DNA of 64,000 nucleotides from Flectonema sp. DT1601 (taxonomy: Eukaryota > Euglenozoa > Diplonemea > Diplonemida > Diplonemidae). The DNA is taken from the NCBI GenBank assembly GCA_964019425.1, contig OZ025844.1, positions 620,001-684,000 of the forward strand, in the 5' to 3' direction. Positions 1 through 9,369 of this stretch are shown here, piece by piece (the first letter of the stretch is position 1; each line of letters opens with the position of its first letter). The translations under genes and the position numbers were made by a program. The notes under the pieces are model-generated. The model worked only from the letters and a program-made list of their open reading frames with translations. It was not told the origin of the DNA and ran no database searches.

Positions 1-384
1 TGCTACAAACACCTCATCAGAGGCCGTTCCGTTAAATACCCTCCTGGGATGGAAAGAGCCGACGAGATACGGATAGCGAACTTCCGGACAGGATGTCACC
101 CGCTAATTCAGAACTGGCGCAAGACGATCGACTGCCCATTTTGTGGCGAACCGTCCTCACAGGTTCACCTGCTGCAGGGATGTCAATCTCCCAAACTCGA
201 CTCGGCCAGGTTCAAAATCCTGGGCTTCTCAACACTGACCGGCAAGTGGGATCGCGATCGAGAACTTATTATTGCCAACGAAATTCCTAACCTTGAAGCT
301 CTCTTCACTTTGGCGTGGCTTCCATCACTCGCGTTGATCATAAGGTGGATGGAACAGACATCTAACCTTAGACTTTGGAAGTAA
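1..384 (+). CDS. LINE ORF2 C-terminus (partial, zinc-knuckle end)
   Basis: The frame is open from base 1. Residues such as DEIRIANFRTGCHPL followed by CPFCGEPSSQVHLLQGC align with the C-terminal tail of LINE-A ORF2 (SEIRIARFRTGSHPL, then CPFCKRTDSSARHLIFDC). This is the CxxC-H-C zinc knuckle found after the RNase H domain in I/Ingi-type LINEs. The reverse transcriptase and RNase H domains lie outside the window to the left. The ATG at 49 is internal and not a real start. Confidence 0.85.
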   Translation, partial: CYKHLIRGRSVKYPPGMERADEIRIANFRTGCHPLIQNWRKTIDCPFCGEPSSQVHLLQGCQSPKLDSARFKILGFSTLTGKWDRDRELIIANEIPNLEALFTLAWLPSLALIIRWMEQTSNLRLWK

Positions 385-876
385 AGTAGGTGACATGTAG
401 TCGCCAATATCAATTTGTTATTATTTTTTAGTATTTTCATCATTATCAATCATCTCCTGGTTGGGTAACTGCACATCACCTTCGGTGTTGTCGCAGTGTC
501 TCTTCCAACACTCCTGTCTCCTTTTTCTCCTATTCTCCTTATAAATTTCTCTTGAGGGCAGGCCTTCGGGCTGTTCAAGTGGTCTTTGACCACCGCTCTA
601 GTTATATGCTCGATTCTTTGTTTTCCTTATCGATGGTAGGAATGGTAACCGAATTAGCTTCATGTGTCCAATTTCAAGGACGCGTGACCATTTATTTTTT
701 TTTTCCGTTGCCGCTCTTCTTACGTCCTCAGGCGGAGCCTACCTATGTTTCCCGTGTTTTCCAATTTGTCAGACTTAAACCAAAAGAAAGTATAAAAGAA
801 AGACAAAACAAAGAAGTGAAAAGAACAAAAACAAAGAGTCTGGAAGCACAGACGAGTGTAACCAAAAAAAAAAAAA
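1..876 (+). mobile_element. 3' end of a LINE-A-related non-LTR retrotransposon
   Basis: The window opens inside the last part of a LINE ORF2 (frame open from base 1 to the stop at 382-384). A 3' untranslated region follows, with the hairpin GTGGTCTTTGACCAC at 579-593, and then an A-rich tail ending in a poly(A) run near 859-876. The hairpin and the order of 3' UTR blocks recur in the LINE-A copies at 27-37 kb and in the minus-strand copy at 61.4-64 kb, so this is the same family. The tail stops about 20 nt before a tRNA-like sequence. Confidence 0.85.
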
Positions 877-892
877 AAAAAGTTCAGAACTT

Positions 893-966
893 TCGGAGCT
901 CCGGTGGTTTATTGGTTATGACCGCCGAATCATGACCCGGAGGTCTCGGGTTCGAACCCCGTGACA
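893..966 (+). other. tRNA-like sequence with Pol III B box
   Basis: The stretch contains GGTTCGAACCC (matching the tRNA B box), an A-box-like TGGTTTATTGGTTATGAC, and a T run (TTTTTT) just after 967. The acceptor and anticodon stems pair poorly, so a working tRNA is unlikely. It may be a decayed tRNA or the head of a tRNA-derived SINE. A LINE tail ends about 20 nt upstream on the same strand, an arrangement seen again at 61.3-61.4 kb. Confidence 0.45.
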
Positions 967-1704
967 TCCTTTTTTCTCTTTTTCGTAATGACGGAAAATG
1001 TGACCAAAACATAGTCAAAGGGCGGATTGATCACCCACTGGTCGAGTTGAGACATATTCCCGTTGCAATAAATCACCAAGACCCCTCCCGTGTGATCGAT
1101 CACTTTAAAATGTTACTGTGCAGTTCACCAGTGAGACTAAGACCTCCAACCAAAATTCACCAGACTTCAAGCAGCATTCCAAATTAGGTAATTTTTGTCA
1201 GACACATTCGAACCATCGAGAACAGAAATTCTCACGTTAGTAAAAGCTTGACCTTTAGAAATGTGGCTTAACGATCCTCATCATCGATTTAGGTTCGTGA
1301 CTTAGAAGCCTTCGTCAATGTGGCCCTCCTCCCAGCCAAACTCCCCACCTGACTGGTGTCTCCAAACGAGGGGTCGAGCCGAAGCCCGTTTGTCGCTGGA
1401 ATCGGAAAAGCTACGAGTTTCGAAATCCGAAAGGACCCTATCCTCCGAAGAGGCAGCTGCCGTTCCCCCATCATTGGATAAGTAAAGCGACGATAAGAGT
1501 AGTGGTATTTCATTGTTGGTAAACCTCCCACCTATAACTACACCCCCTATGTCACTGCACAAAGTCAGACTAGAGTCAAACTCAACAGGGTCTTCTTTCC
1601 CCGCTGACAGTTTCAAGTCCGTTCCCTTGACTGCTGTTTCGCCAGATAGTAGGTAGGGACAGAAGGAATCTCATTGGTCCATTCATGCGCGTCTTTAATT
1701 AGAA

Positions 1705-1736
<32 letters not shown>

Positions 1737-3455
1737 CAGTTGCAAATTTGTTTTTTCAGGTTGGACTTTGTACGGAACAGGCGGGCTTTTATTAGCGGCT
1801 CCCCCCCCCCTGGGGGGGGGTTGGGGGGGGGGGGCTTGCGTCCCGCCAAGAATTTGGCGGACGCAAGCCACCCTTGCACTCTTCCCAGCTTGGTAGGCTA
1901 AAAAACAAAAAACCCGCCGCAAGCCAAATTTTTGGGTCAAGTTCGAGTCCTGGTGGACAACTTTTTTTTGTAGGGAGTTGGCGATTTCGCAAACTATTTT
2001 TGTTGAATTAGAGGTTTTCCCTTTTTTTAAAAATAATTTTATAAAAATTATTGCTTGCTTTACTCATCGTACGTATAACAACAAGAAAAAAAAAAAAAAA
2101 AAAAAAAAAGTGGTCGTAAAATTCTGTTACTTTTTATTCTTCAAGACTTAACCCGAAATGTGATATTTCTTTTTCTTCTTCTTTTTTTTTTTTTTTTTTT
2201 CCTAGTTACATATATTCATGTTTTACGACCATTGAAAAAAATTAACAAAAGAAGAAGAAAAAAAAAAATCTGCACAAAAAAAAAAAAAAAAAAGTGAAAG
2301 CAAAGCAAAATTTTGTTTGGACCCATTGTACCCGAAGTTAGTGCCGAATGTGCCCTTTTTTTTCATCCCCTTCATACATCCTTGATGTGTTATTAATGAT
2401 GAACAAAATGAGGTTAAGAAGACAACTTCTGTATCTGTTGGAATTGGCGATCTCCCCCCCCATTTTCCCCTTCTTTTTCCACTAAAATAGTCCACATAGA
2501 ACCAACACACAGAAGAGCAGTAGCATTATCGTTTAGGTCTCTTTCTCAGTTAATTCTAACTCACCCTGTTTCGTAGTTTTTTTTTTTTTTTTTTTTTTTT
2601 TTTGCACAACCGACCAGTTTATTGACATGAATATTGATCTCGTGTCAAAAAAAAAAGAAAAAAAAAAAAAAAAAAAATGGTCTTCTTTATATAAAACCCA
2701 ATATTTTACCAAAAGCCGGTGATCGGTACATGTTTTTATTTCGTAATTGTGTGGAAGGCGAAAATAATTTTTCACTCTTGTATTCTCAGCAACTTAAAAA
2801 AGTTTACAATCTGCTGTTCGAGCTCATTGGCGGTTGTAAACCGTTAGTAAAAATAAAATAGGGAAAGAACAGGAAAGAATATGAAGTACCAAAATTGAAA
2901 AAAAAAAAAAAAAAAAAATTAGAGTTCTCTCTTTTTGGAGTGAAAGAAAGCAACCCCCCCTCGATCCCAGCTGAGTTTTCGTTTTTTCCACACACATAGG
3001 GCTTTTTTTTTCTTTTTTTCCCCCTTTCTCTTCATTTGCAAAGCCCATTTTTCCTTTTCACTTAGGACAGTGCTTGCCTGCCCTTCTCAGGGTCGGCAAC
3101 ATCATTTTGTAAACTGAACACTATGAGAGGGTTATGAGATGCACCTTATTTCTGTTCGGAAAAAAAAAAAAAAAAAAAAGAAAGAAAGAGAGAGAGAAAT
3201 TTTATTTTCGTTTTTGGGAGTGGAAAGTAAAGAAAGAAATAAAAAGAACGAACAAAAAAAAGAAAGAAAAAAACAAAAAAAAACAACGCATGCGGTATTG
3301 AATCGCTATTTCAGTGACGCGTAAACAAATAACTTTATATTCATCACACAACTACTTCATATCAAGCAATATCACAAAATTAAAAATATGACACACTCTT
3401 ATTCTAGTTTAGTTGACGTTCACTTTAATTATTTTTCTTCAATAAAAAAACAACA
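967..3455. other. Intergenic, A/T-tract rich, no supported gene
   Basis: No convincing coding region is seen on either strand. The stretch holds many A or T runs of 12-25 bases (for example 2084-2109, 2578-2603, 2646-2677, 2899-2918 and 3160-3178), a C/G run at 1800-1833 with an adjoining hairpin, and one isolated B-box-like GTTCGAGTCC at 1941. A weak 104-codon minus-strand frame at 1302-1616 lacks any recognisable feature. Confidence 0.6.
1834..1868. repeat. Near-perfect hairpin next to a C10/G-rich run
   Basis: GCTTGCGTCC(C)GCCAA and TTGGCGGACGCAAGC form a 15-bp stem with one bulged C and a very short loop. It directly follows a run of ten C and about twenty-one G bases (1800-1833) that could form a G-quadruplex on the + strand. 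No gene is nearby, and the role is unknown. Confidence 0.6.
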
Positions 3456-3488
3456 GTTTAAAATAACAATAACAATACGTACCAAACT

Positions 3489-5480
3489 ATGAAACCTGGG
3501 GAAGCCCCAGCATCCCCCGGCAAACGAATCGCTCAGCGTAAATTTAAAGGCTATGGTAGCTCAACGAGAAATTGTTCACCACCGCAACCCTCTGGAGGGT
3601 CTCCTCCTGGATCTCCGCAGGCAGTGAAGGTTTCTGTAAGTGCTGCTGTTATAGTTGAAAAAAAGGATCACATCTTAAAGATTGAAGGTAGTCGAGTGCT
3701 GCTACATCCACAATTACAAAATGGCAGCTCGAGCGCAACTCATGCAACACCCGCAAGAAGAAGTAGTTCTTGTTCACCCTCATCGCCTTCTCATGTCGGT
3801 GTTCACGATGTTACACATTTACGTAGTCCGCTAAAAACTCGTGAAAAAGTTTCTGATCCAAAAATATTTAATTTCGACAAAGTTTATGCTGACAGTGACG
3901 AACAAAAACTCCAAAGAAGCCTCCTTCGAGGGATTGGTCTACCTACTGTCTCTCTCACTGCAAAGGGTTTCAGCACAGCTATCCTAACGTATGGAGTTCG
4001 CACTCCAATTTTGTTGGGTGAAAAAAAACGTCCAAAGCGAAAATCATTTTCTCAACAACATCACATCTCAACTGTCAAAGGAATGGTTCATGGCTGTTGT
4101 GACGATTTATTGCAACGATTAGCGAGCCCCGAACAAGATTGTCGTTTTGGTATGGATGTAAGATATTTTCAAATAAAAGAGAATCGAATAAATTGCATGC
4201 TGGACAGCAGCAAGACTGGTCTTCGTGTTCGAGAACACCCTGAACAAGGTCCCTATGTTGAGGGGATTACAGTTTATTCAATAAAAACAACCACCGGAAT
4301 GCAAAAGGTACTGGAGTCTACTACCCCAGCAGCAGTAAATTCACATGCGATACTCGATATTCAGATAAGTAGTCACACTGGTAAAGGTTCACAAACAGTG
4401 CGAACACCTTACAGTCGACTGACACTCGTCGACTTAGCAGAGCCAGAAAGAGGTGCCGCTGGTGTTGTAAATCGAAGTCTCGTTTCTTTAAAGAACCTAA
4501 TCAACTCTTTGAATCCGACGTCACTGACGGCAGCTACTCATCGAGATTCAACTTTAACCTGGTTACTTAAAGATCCATTGTGTGCTGCAACACAAACATC
4601 AGTTGTTGCCGTCATGAGAGGGACCTCTTGTTCTTATGAGTCTACTCATTCTATACTAAAATATTGTAATCAGATATCGGGTTTCAATGCCACTAGAGAT
4701 ACGAAATCTCGAGCTCGTTCTGCAAGTGCGTCTCCAGTTCCTCAGTACGGAGTGTGTGGGCCTGTCATTTCTGTGAATAAAACATTCGCACAGCCAAGAT
4801 CTCCTCAAATTATCAATCCAGAACTGTCTGCTCCATTACCGGTACCTGACTTGGGATCGGTAGTTGTTACTCATTCTCGCTCTGACTGGCAACGAATGTT
4901 GAAAGAGAAGGAATTTATTACAAGGGAGTTGGAGAAAACAAAAAAGGAATTGGAAGTAGAAAAACACAAAGTTGAAACCATTGAAAGAAGATCACTCACA
5001 CCAGTACCCACACCCGTTGGGATGGGAACACCTGACAAGGAGTATATCCCTGTGTCAAGGCCTAGGACACCGGAATTTCAAAAAATTGGAACGCCGATAC
5101 CAACCAGCAAACCGACTCCAAAAACACGAGGACAGGAACTGTTTGAAGAGCTTGAGAAGAAATATGGAACACCATCTCGAAGCCCCTCTCGAACTCCTCC
5201 CCTTGTAGCAACTCCACCAATGTCCAGAAGAACACCTTCACCCTCTCTCAATGAAAACTTATATGACAGTGACATTAATGATGTAACAATTACTAACACT
5301 AATGAAGCGGTCGCTATTTCTGAACACAACAGACGTCGAATTGACAGACAGTATCGTGCAATGCTATCTTCACCTGAAAAGTGTAGCACTGAAGTCACTC
5401 CTCGAAGTACTCCTCGCAAGATTTGGTTTCAACAATCACCTAGAAAGATTCAATATGATGCAATAGAAGAAGAATACTAA
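3489..5480 (+). CDS. Kinesin-like protein with degenerate motor domain
   Basis: The protein has 663 residues. The motor-like region spans about residues 50-405. FNFDKVYADSDEQ (127-139) matches the kinesin FxFDxVF motif, SHAILDIQIS (285-294) matches the beta strand after switch I, LTLVDLAEPERGAAG (311-325) matches switch II (normally DLAGSE), and NRSLVSLKNLINSL and HRDSTLTWLLKD match the next helices. The P-loop region (160-177, GFSTAILTYG...) lacks the GxxxxGKT nucleotide-binding motif, and switch I lacks NxxSSRSH. ATP hydrolysis is therefore unlikely, and I infer a non-motile, microtubule-binding or scaffold role. A short coiled coil (about 468-500) and a tail rich in SP/TP sites follow. A pyrimidine tract and AG at 3455-3456 lie 32 nt before the ATG, consistent with trans-splicing. 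Confidence 0.75.
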   Translation: MKPGEAPASPGKRIAQRKFKGYGSSTRNCSPPQPSGGSPPGSPQAVKVSVSAAVIVEKKDHILKIEGSRVLLHPQLQNGSSSATHATPARRSSSCSPSSPSHVGVHDVTHLRSPLKTREKVSDPKIFNFDKVYADSDEQKLQRSLLRGIGLPTVSLTAKGFSTAILTYGVRTPILLGEKKRPKRKSFSQQHHISTVKGMVHGCCDDLLQRLASPEQDCRFGMDVRYFQIKENRINCMLDSSKTGLRVREHPEQGPYVEGITVYSIKTTTGMQKVLESTTPAAVNSHAILDIQISSHTGKGSQTVRTPYSRLTLVDLAEPERGAAGVVNRSLVSLKNLINSLNPTSLTAATHRDSTLTWLLKDPLCAATQTSVVAVMRGTSCSYESTHSILKYCNQISGFNATRDTKSRARSASASPVPQYGVCGPVISVNKTFAQPRSPQIINPELSAPLPVPDLGSVVVTHSRSDWQRMLKEKEFITRELEKTKKELEVEKHKVETIERRSLTPVPTPVGMGTPDKEYIPVSRPRTPEFQKIGTPIPTSKPTPKTRGQELFEELEKKYGTPSRSPSRTPPLVATPPMSRRTPSPSLNENLYDSDINDVTITNTNEAVAISEHNRRRIDRQYRAMLSSPEKCSTEVTPRSTPRKIWFQQSPRKIQYDAIEEEY

Positions 5481-6004
5481 CACTTAGTTATCTACTGCAT
5501 ACCTTTCCACTCCCCTTTCGTTTTGATGTTTAATTTGGTTAGTTGTGGTTCTGTTGTAATTTACTTCTTCGGGGCATATTTGGAAGGAAAAAAAAAAAAA
5601 AAAAAGGGTGTGCGTAAAAGTGATTATATTTTCAATAGTCTGGCTGTTGTGGTACACCTGATGGGTGGCGGATGTCTTATTATTTTTTTTTTTTTGTATT
5701 AGTATTTTTTTTTTTTTTTTTTTTTTTTAGATTTCACATGACCCTTTCCCTGTTAGCAAAGTGATTATGTTGTCGGATGACAAAATGATTCCTGGAGTGC
5801 TAAGGAACCTAAATGTCTCTTTATTAGTTTTTTTAAATTCCCAACTCCTAGCATCAAAAGGATTTATGAATTAGCCAGCTATTCAGTTATTGTTACTGCT
5901 CATCGTCCTCAATGGCACTGGGTGCTTTCGTCAAAAAAAAATCTGCAATCTCGCCGTTTGGCGAGAGCTTTTTTTTTTTTTTTTTTTTTTTTGTTGTTAT
6001 TATT

Positions 6005-6039
<35 letters not shown>

Positions 6040-6316
6040 CAGTATATTTTTTTTTTACCTGTTACGGTCATTATGTTGTTATTATTACTATTTTATTTTA
6101 TTTTATTTTATTTTTTTTTTTGTATTTTTTCTTTTATTTCTTTGGTTGAAATATTTTCACAGCGAATCTCTTTTTTTTTTTTTTTTTTTTACCCAGATAA
6201 AAAAAAACAATTAACGGATATTATCGAGTGACTTAGTAGACGTGTATCTCCAATCACATATTCCAAGTTACCATCCTAAGCATTGCTTTATTGTTGAACA
6301 TATTTAGTTTAAACTA
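5481..6316. other. Intergenic spacer with long A/T runs
   Basis: This spacer presumably holds the 3' UTR of the kinesin-like gene. It has several homopolymer runs (A at 5587-5605 and 6010-6037; T at 5706-5729, 5970-5992 and 6171-6190). Frames through it encode poly-Lys or poly-Phe and are not genes. Confidence 0.6.
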
Positions 6317-6359
6317 CAGAAATCTGACAATAGTCAAAAAAAAAAAAAAAAAGAAAAAA

Positions 6360-6917
6360 ATGTTGCGTAGTACCTCACCATTGTTAGTCATGGGTGTGGG
6401 AATTCGACATCCTGGTCAGCATGTTATAGGAAGAGGTCCTGGAGGAGGATATCGTGATGAGCGATGGGGTCTCACAGGTGATACGAAGAGATTGCCATAC
6501 ATAAGGGGGTCTATGATGTGGAGAAAACTTATTAAAAATTTTCCAAGAATGCAAGACTGGGAAAGACCAGAAACCGACCAACATTTATTAAAGTATCACA
6601 GACCAGGTATTAACTGGGACCGAGTACGGTATCAATTCTGCACAGTCGATGAAAAAGAGTGGCCGGCAATCACTTTAAAGTCTGAGGAGATGCTTATGAG
6701 AGACGTAAGCAGCTGGAGAGATGCATACCGCCTTCAATTGGAAGGTGATTTCGGTTCCTTAAGAGCGAGAACGCACGTCATAGTACCCAACAATTACGAT
6801 CCACGTCAGAGGTTTTACAAGGCATATCAACATTCTCTGGAGTTGAGAGAAAAATATTCGAAAGGTGTTCCGAAAACTCATGCCACTGGTGACGATCTGC
6901 TCGATTTTAAATTATGA
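6360..6917 (+). CDS. Small basic protein of unknown function (185 aa)
   Basis: I chose the ATG at 6360 because the upstream in-frame codons are a poly-A tract that would encode poly-Lys. The N-terminus (MLRSTSPLLVMGVGIRHPGQHVIGRG) is uncharged and then Gly/Arg-rich. This could be a mitochondrial presequence followed by a small basic protein, such as an organellar ribosomal or respiratory-chain accessory subunit, but no motif proves it. The rest is rich in W, R and Y (WRKLIKNFPRMQDWERPE, NWDRVRYQF, NNYDPRQRFYKAYQ). There is no transmembrane segment or coiled coil. I do not recognise the family. It sits between two other short + strand genes. Confidence 0.65.
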   Translation: MLRSTSPLLVMGVGIRHPGQHVIGRGPGGGYRDERWGLTGDTKRLPYIRGSMMWRKLIKNFPRMQDWERPETDQHLLKYHRPGINWDRVRYQFCTVDEKEWPAITLKSEEMLMRDVSSWRDAYRLQLEGDFGSLRARTHVIVPNNYDPRQRFYKAYQHSLELREKYSKGVPKTHATGDDLLDFKL

Positions 6918-7380
6918 ACTTCGATAAATGCATTTCATCGACACCATAAAAGAGAGATTGATGTCCGTGATTGACACTTGCGGTTTCTTCTGCTTCAGAG
7001 AGTAGTAAATTCACAATGGAATACTACCAATGAGAGGGGAGCGGGGAAAAAAAAAAAAAAAAAAAAAAAAGCAAGGAAGTGTAATTTTCCGTTCTGTCAA
7101 ACAATTCGTCGTAACATTATTTCATCGGTTCCTTTTATTTATTTTATTGTTTTTTTTTTTTCCTTCTTTTTTTAATACTTTTCGTTTAGCAAAAAAAAAA
7201 AAAAAAAAAAGTTTAAAATATTAAATGCTCACCCTATTCTGTTAACAGGTTGCATATGACTACTGTCAAGTTTCAAAAGAGAGCACACCCCGAGAGGTTA
7301 AAGATGCATCAAGACGTTGATAAAGTGTTGTGTTGTATCCGTTGTATACAAAGTCTTTTCTAAGGCAGTCCAGCATAAAC

Positions 7381-7995
7381 ATGTCGTTTAGCCAGGCTGG
7401 TGGTCTTCGCTCTGGCGTCCCTTCTGAGCGTGGTCGTAAGACTTATCGACGACCCGTTCCGGAAGAATCCAAAAAACCCCTTCAGGGAATGCTTCCCATT
7501 CGACGTGGACAAATATCAAAGAGGGGAGAAATACTACAAAAGAAATACGACACCGGAAGAGAAAAAAACTGGAATAAAAAGAGCACTGAGAGGAGCAGCA
7601 GCGCTCAATTACGAAAACAGTACGACAGAGAGAGAAGCCTAAGCGTTGAAAGAGAAAGACAAAAAGTGAATAGAGTAAGGAATGTTAAGCAATGGATCCT
7701 GGATGGTGATGAGGAAGAATACGGTCAGTGGTTTCACGATAACAGAACACCAAAAGTTTGGAGTAAAGCGATCACATCCCCGAGAAGGGTCTCCAGGAAT
7801 AGAGTTATATCAAATGCATCCGATCGTTCTGTCTCTCCAGCAGCATCATCAATTCAAAGAGCTCGTCGTCGTCCGGTTGCAAACGATCTTCCAGCTTCCG
7901 TATTTAAATACTCTCCTTCATCATTTGAAGTACTTGCCTTTAGAAAACAACTTCCTATTCCTCCTCGCGACCTTTCAGTTGTATCAGATCGATGA
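7381..7995 (+). CDS. Arg/Ser-rich basic protein of unknown function (204 aa)
   Basis: The ATG at 7381 lies 12 nt after a pyrimidine-rich stretch ending CAG (7366-7368), the pattern of a trans-splice acceptor. The in-frame upstream codons look like 5' leader. The protein is strongly basic and low in complexity, with repeated R, K, S and E (for example SVSPAASSIQRARRRP) and no recognisable domain, signal peptide or membrane segment. Several SP sites suggest phosphorylation. Possible roles include a cytoskeletal or nuclear protein, but I cannot assign one. Confidence 0.6.
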   Translation: MSFSQAGGLRSGVPSERGRKTYRRPVPEESKKPLQGMLPIRRGQISKRGEILQKKYDTGREKNWNKKSTERSSSAQLRKQYDRERSLSVERERQKVNRVRNVKQWILDGDEEEYGQWFHDNRTPKVWSKAITSPRRVSRNRVISNASDRSVSPAASSIQRARRRPVANDLPASVFKYSPSSFEVLAFRKQLPIPPRDLSVVSDR

Positions 7996-8476
7996 AATTG
8001 AATATTTGTTATTTTATATTGTTATTGTTATTATTAAAGGAGGTGTCTAGCTTATGTTGGTCCCCTTTTTTTTTTCCTTTAGATTTATTTTTTTTCCTGT
8101 TATTTTTTAGTAGTTTTTATTCCGACTTGCTTTTGTTTTTTTTTCTTTGTATGGCCTTGGTTTCACGTAAGACTCTGTTTTTGGTCTACGATATGGCAAT
8201 CCAGAAAAGTCTATAAAAGTGAGATAAAGGAAAGTTGACCCTTAGGTTAGCCTCGTCAAAGAGAAAAAAAAAAACACTACTTTTTTTTTCTTCTTTTTTT
8301 TCTTTTTTTTTTCCTTCTCGACATAAAAGAATTCATTCACTAACAGTAGTCAGTTTTTTCAGAATTATACTTCTTTCTGCTCTCTATGGCCATGGCTGGG
8401 AGAAGGCCAAAACGATTCTAACCTCTTTAAATTAGTTTAGGCTATGTGTCTCTAACAATACAATAACTTGAATGAC
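7996..8476. other. Intergenic spacer, T-rich
   Basis: This is the 3' UTR and spacer between two short genes. It is rich in T runs (8069-8079, 8281-8312). A CAG at 8476-8478 may be the acceptor for the next gene, though the pyrimidine tract before it is weak. Confidence 0.5.
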
Positions 8477-8521
8477 AGTAGTAAAACAACATCATTATTA
8501 CCTTATCATAGCTTACGCAAA

Positions 8522-9181
8522 ATGGACATCTTCTCAGCAGTAGCTGCAAGGCAACATGTTCCCTTTGATGAGGACAGCATGAGTGAAGATCAACTGACTT
8601 GTATTGTATTGGTTAAAAGAGAAAGAGAGAAAATTTCAAGTATACCTCACAGATGGTTGATTCTTCAAGATGTGATAATTATGGTTACTGGTTATGGAAG
8701 AGGTGATGAAGAAGAAGCAATCACTGATGATGCTTTTAGTAGCATCGAATTCTTCACCGTCTTCAATGGAATTGTCAACAAGTCACTTCAACTCGATTAC
8801 TTATTGTGTTGTATTGCAAAGGCTGTTTGTGTAGTCCATCGAGGTTTTGAGAAACATTTCATGTCTCTGATACGTAGATTATTCAAACCCAAGGCTGAGC
8901 CACGTTATACACCATCTCCATATAAATATGATAGCTGTACTGATGAGCAGCTGTCGAAGTATCAACGTCGTGATTCTGACATGTGGCCATGTTGGAAAAC
9001 TCGACTAAAAGAACTGGAGGAAGAGCAAACAGCTTTTGAACACACTCAAAATACAAAAATATTTGAACATTGGGAAAAACCAACAGCAGAATTAAATACC
9101 GATGAAGGTGATCAATGTGTTGTAAATGAAGATTCAAGTGAGACACTTTTAACAAACGATCCATCAGATCAAAATGAATAA
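8522..9181 (+). CDS. Unknown acidic-tailed protein (219 aa)
   Basis: The first ATG of the frame is at 8522 (MDIFSAVAARQHVPFDEDSM). The N-terminal two thirds look globular, with a hydrophobic stretch (LDYLLCCIAKAVCVVHRGFEKHFMSLIRRLF, about residues 99-129) that may be a buried helix pair or a single membrane segment. The C-terminal third is charged, and the last 40 residues are acidic (NTDEGDQCVVNEDSSETLLTNDPSD). I do not recognise the family. It lies 190 nt upstream of the coiled-coil gene on the same strand and would be part of the same polycistronic transcript. Confidence 0.55.
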   Translation: MDIFSAVAARQHVPFDEDSMSEDQLTCIVLVKREREKISSIPHRWLILQDVIIMVTGYGRGDEEEAITDDAFSSIEFFTVFNGIVNKSLQLDYLLCCIAKAVCVVHRGFEKHFMSLIRRLFKPKAEPRYTPSPYKYDSCTDEQLSKYQRRDSDMWPCWKTRLKELEEEQTAFEHTQNTKIFEHWEKPTAELNTDEGDQCVVNEDSSETLLTNDPSDQNE

Positions 9182-9369
9182 TATTATTCCGAAAGAACAC
9201 AACCACTCTGCTATCAAACCATATCCATGTCACACGGTCTTTTCTATTTGTAATAACAAACGTAAATGAGATACTTTACAGTACCATACGAATATCGTTA
9301 CTACTTACACGTGGTTTTGTTTCATTCTCGTAAAAAATGTAATTATCAGAAGAAAGAAACAACAACAAG

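Noticed and set aside
1302-1616. 104-codon minus-strand open frame
   Set aside because: It has no recognisable motif, runs against the strand of all nearby genes, and overlaps another frame of similar length; chance is likely.
1941-1950. B-box-like GTTCGAGTCC as a small-RNA promoter
   Set aside because: Nothing recognisable as a small RNA begins about 85 nt downstream (near 2026).
2634-3324. Several frames encoding poly-Lys or poly-Phe
   Set aside because: They are translations of A or T homopolymer runs.
5078-5419. 113-codon minus-strand frame in the kinesin-like gene
   Set aside because: Antisense shadow of Ser/Pro-rich codons.
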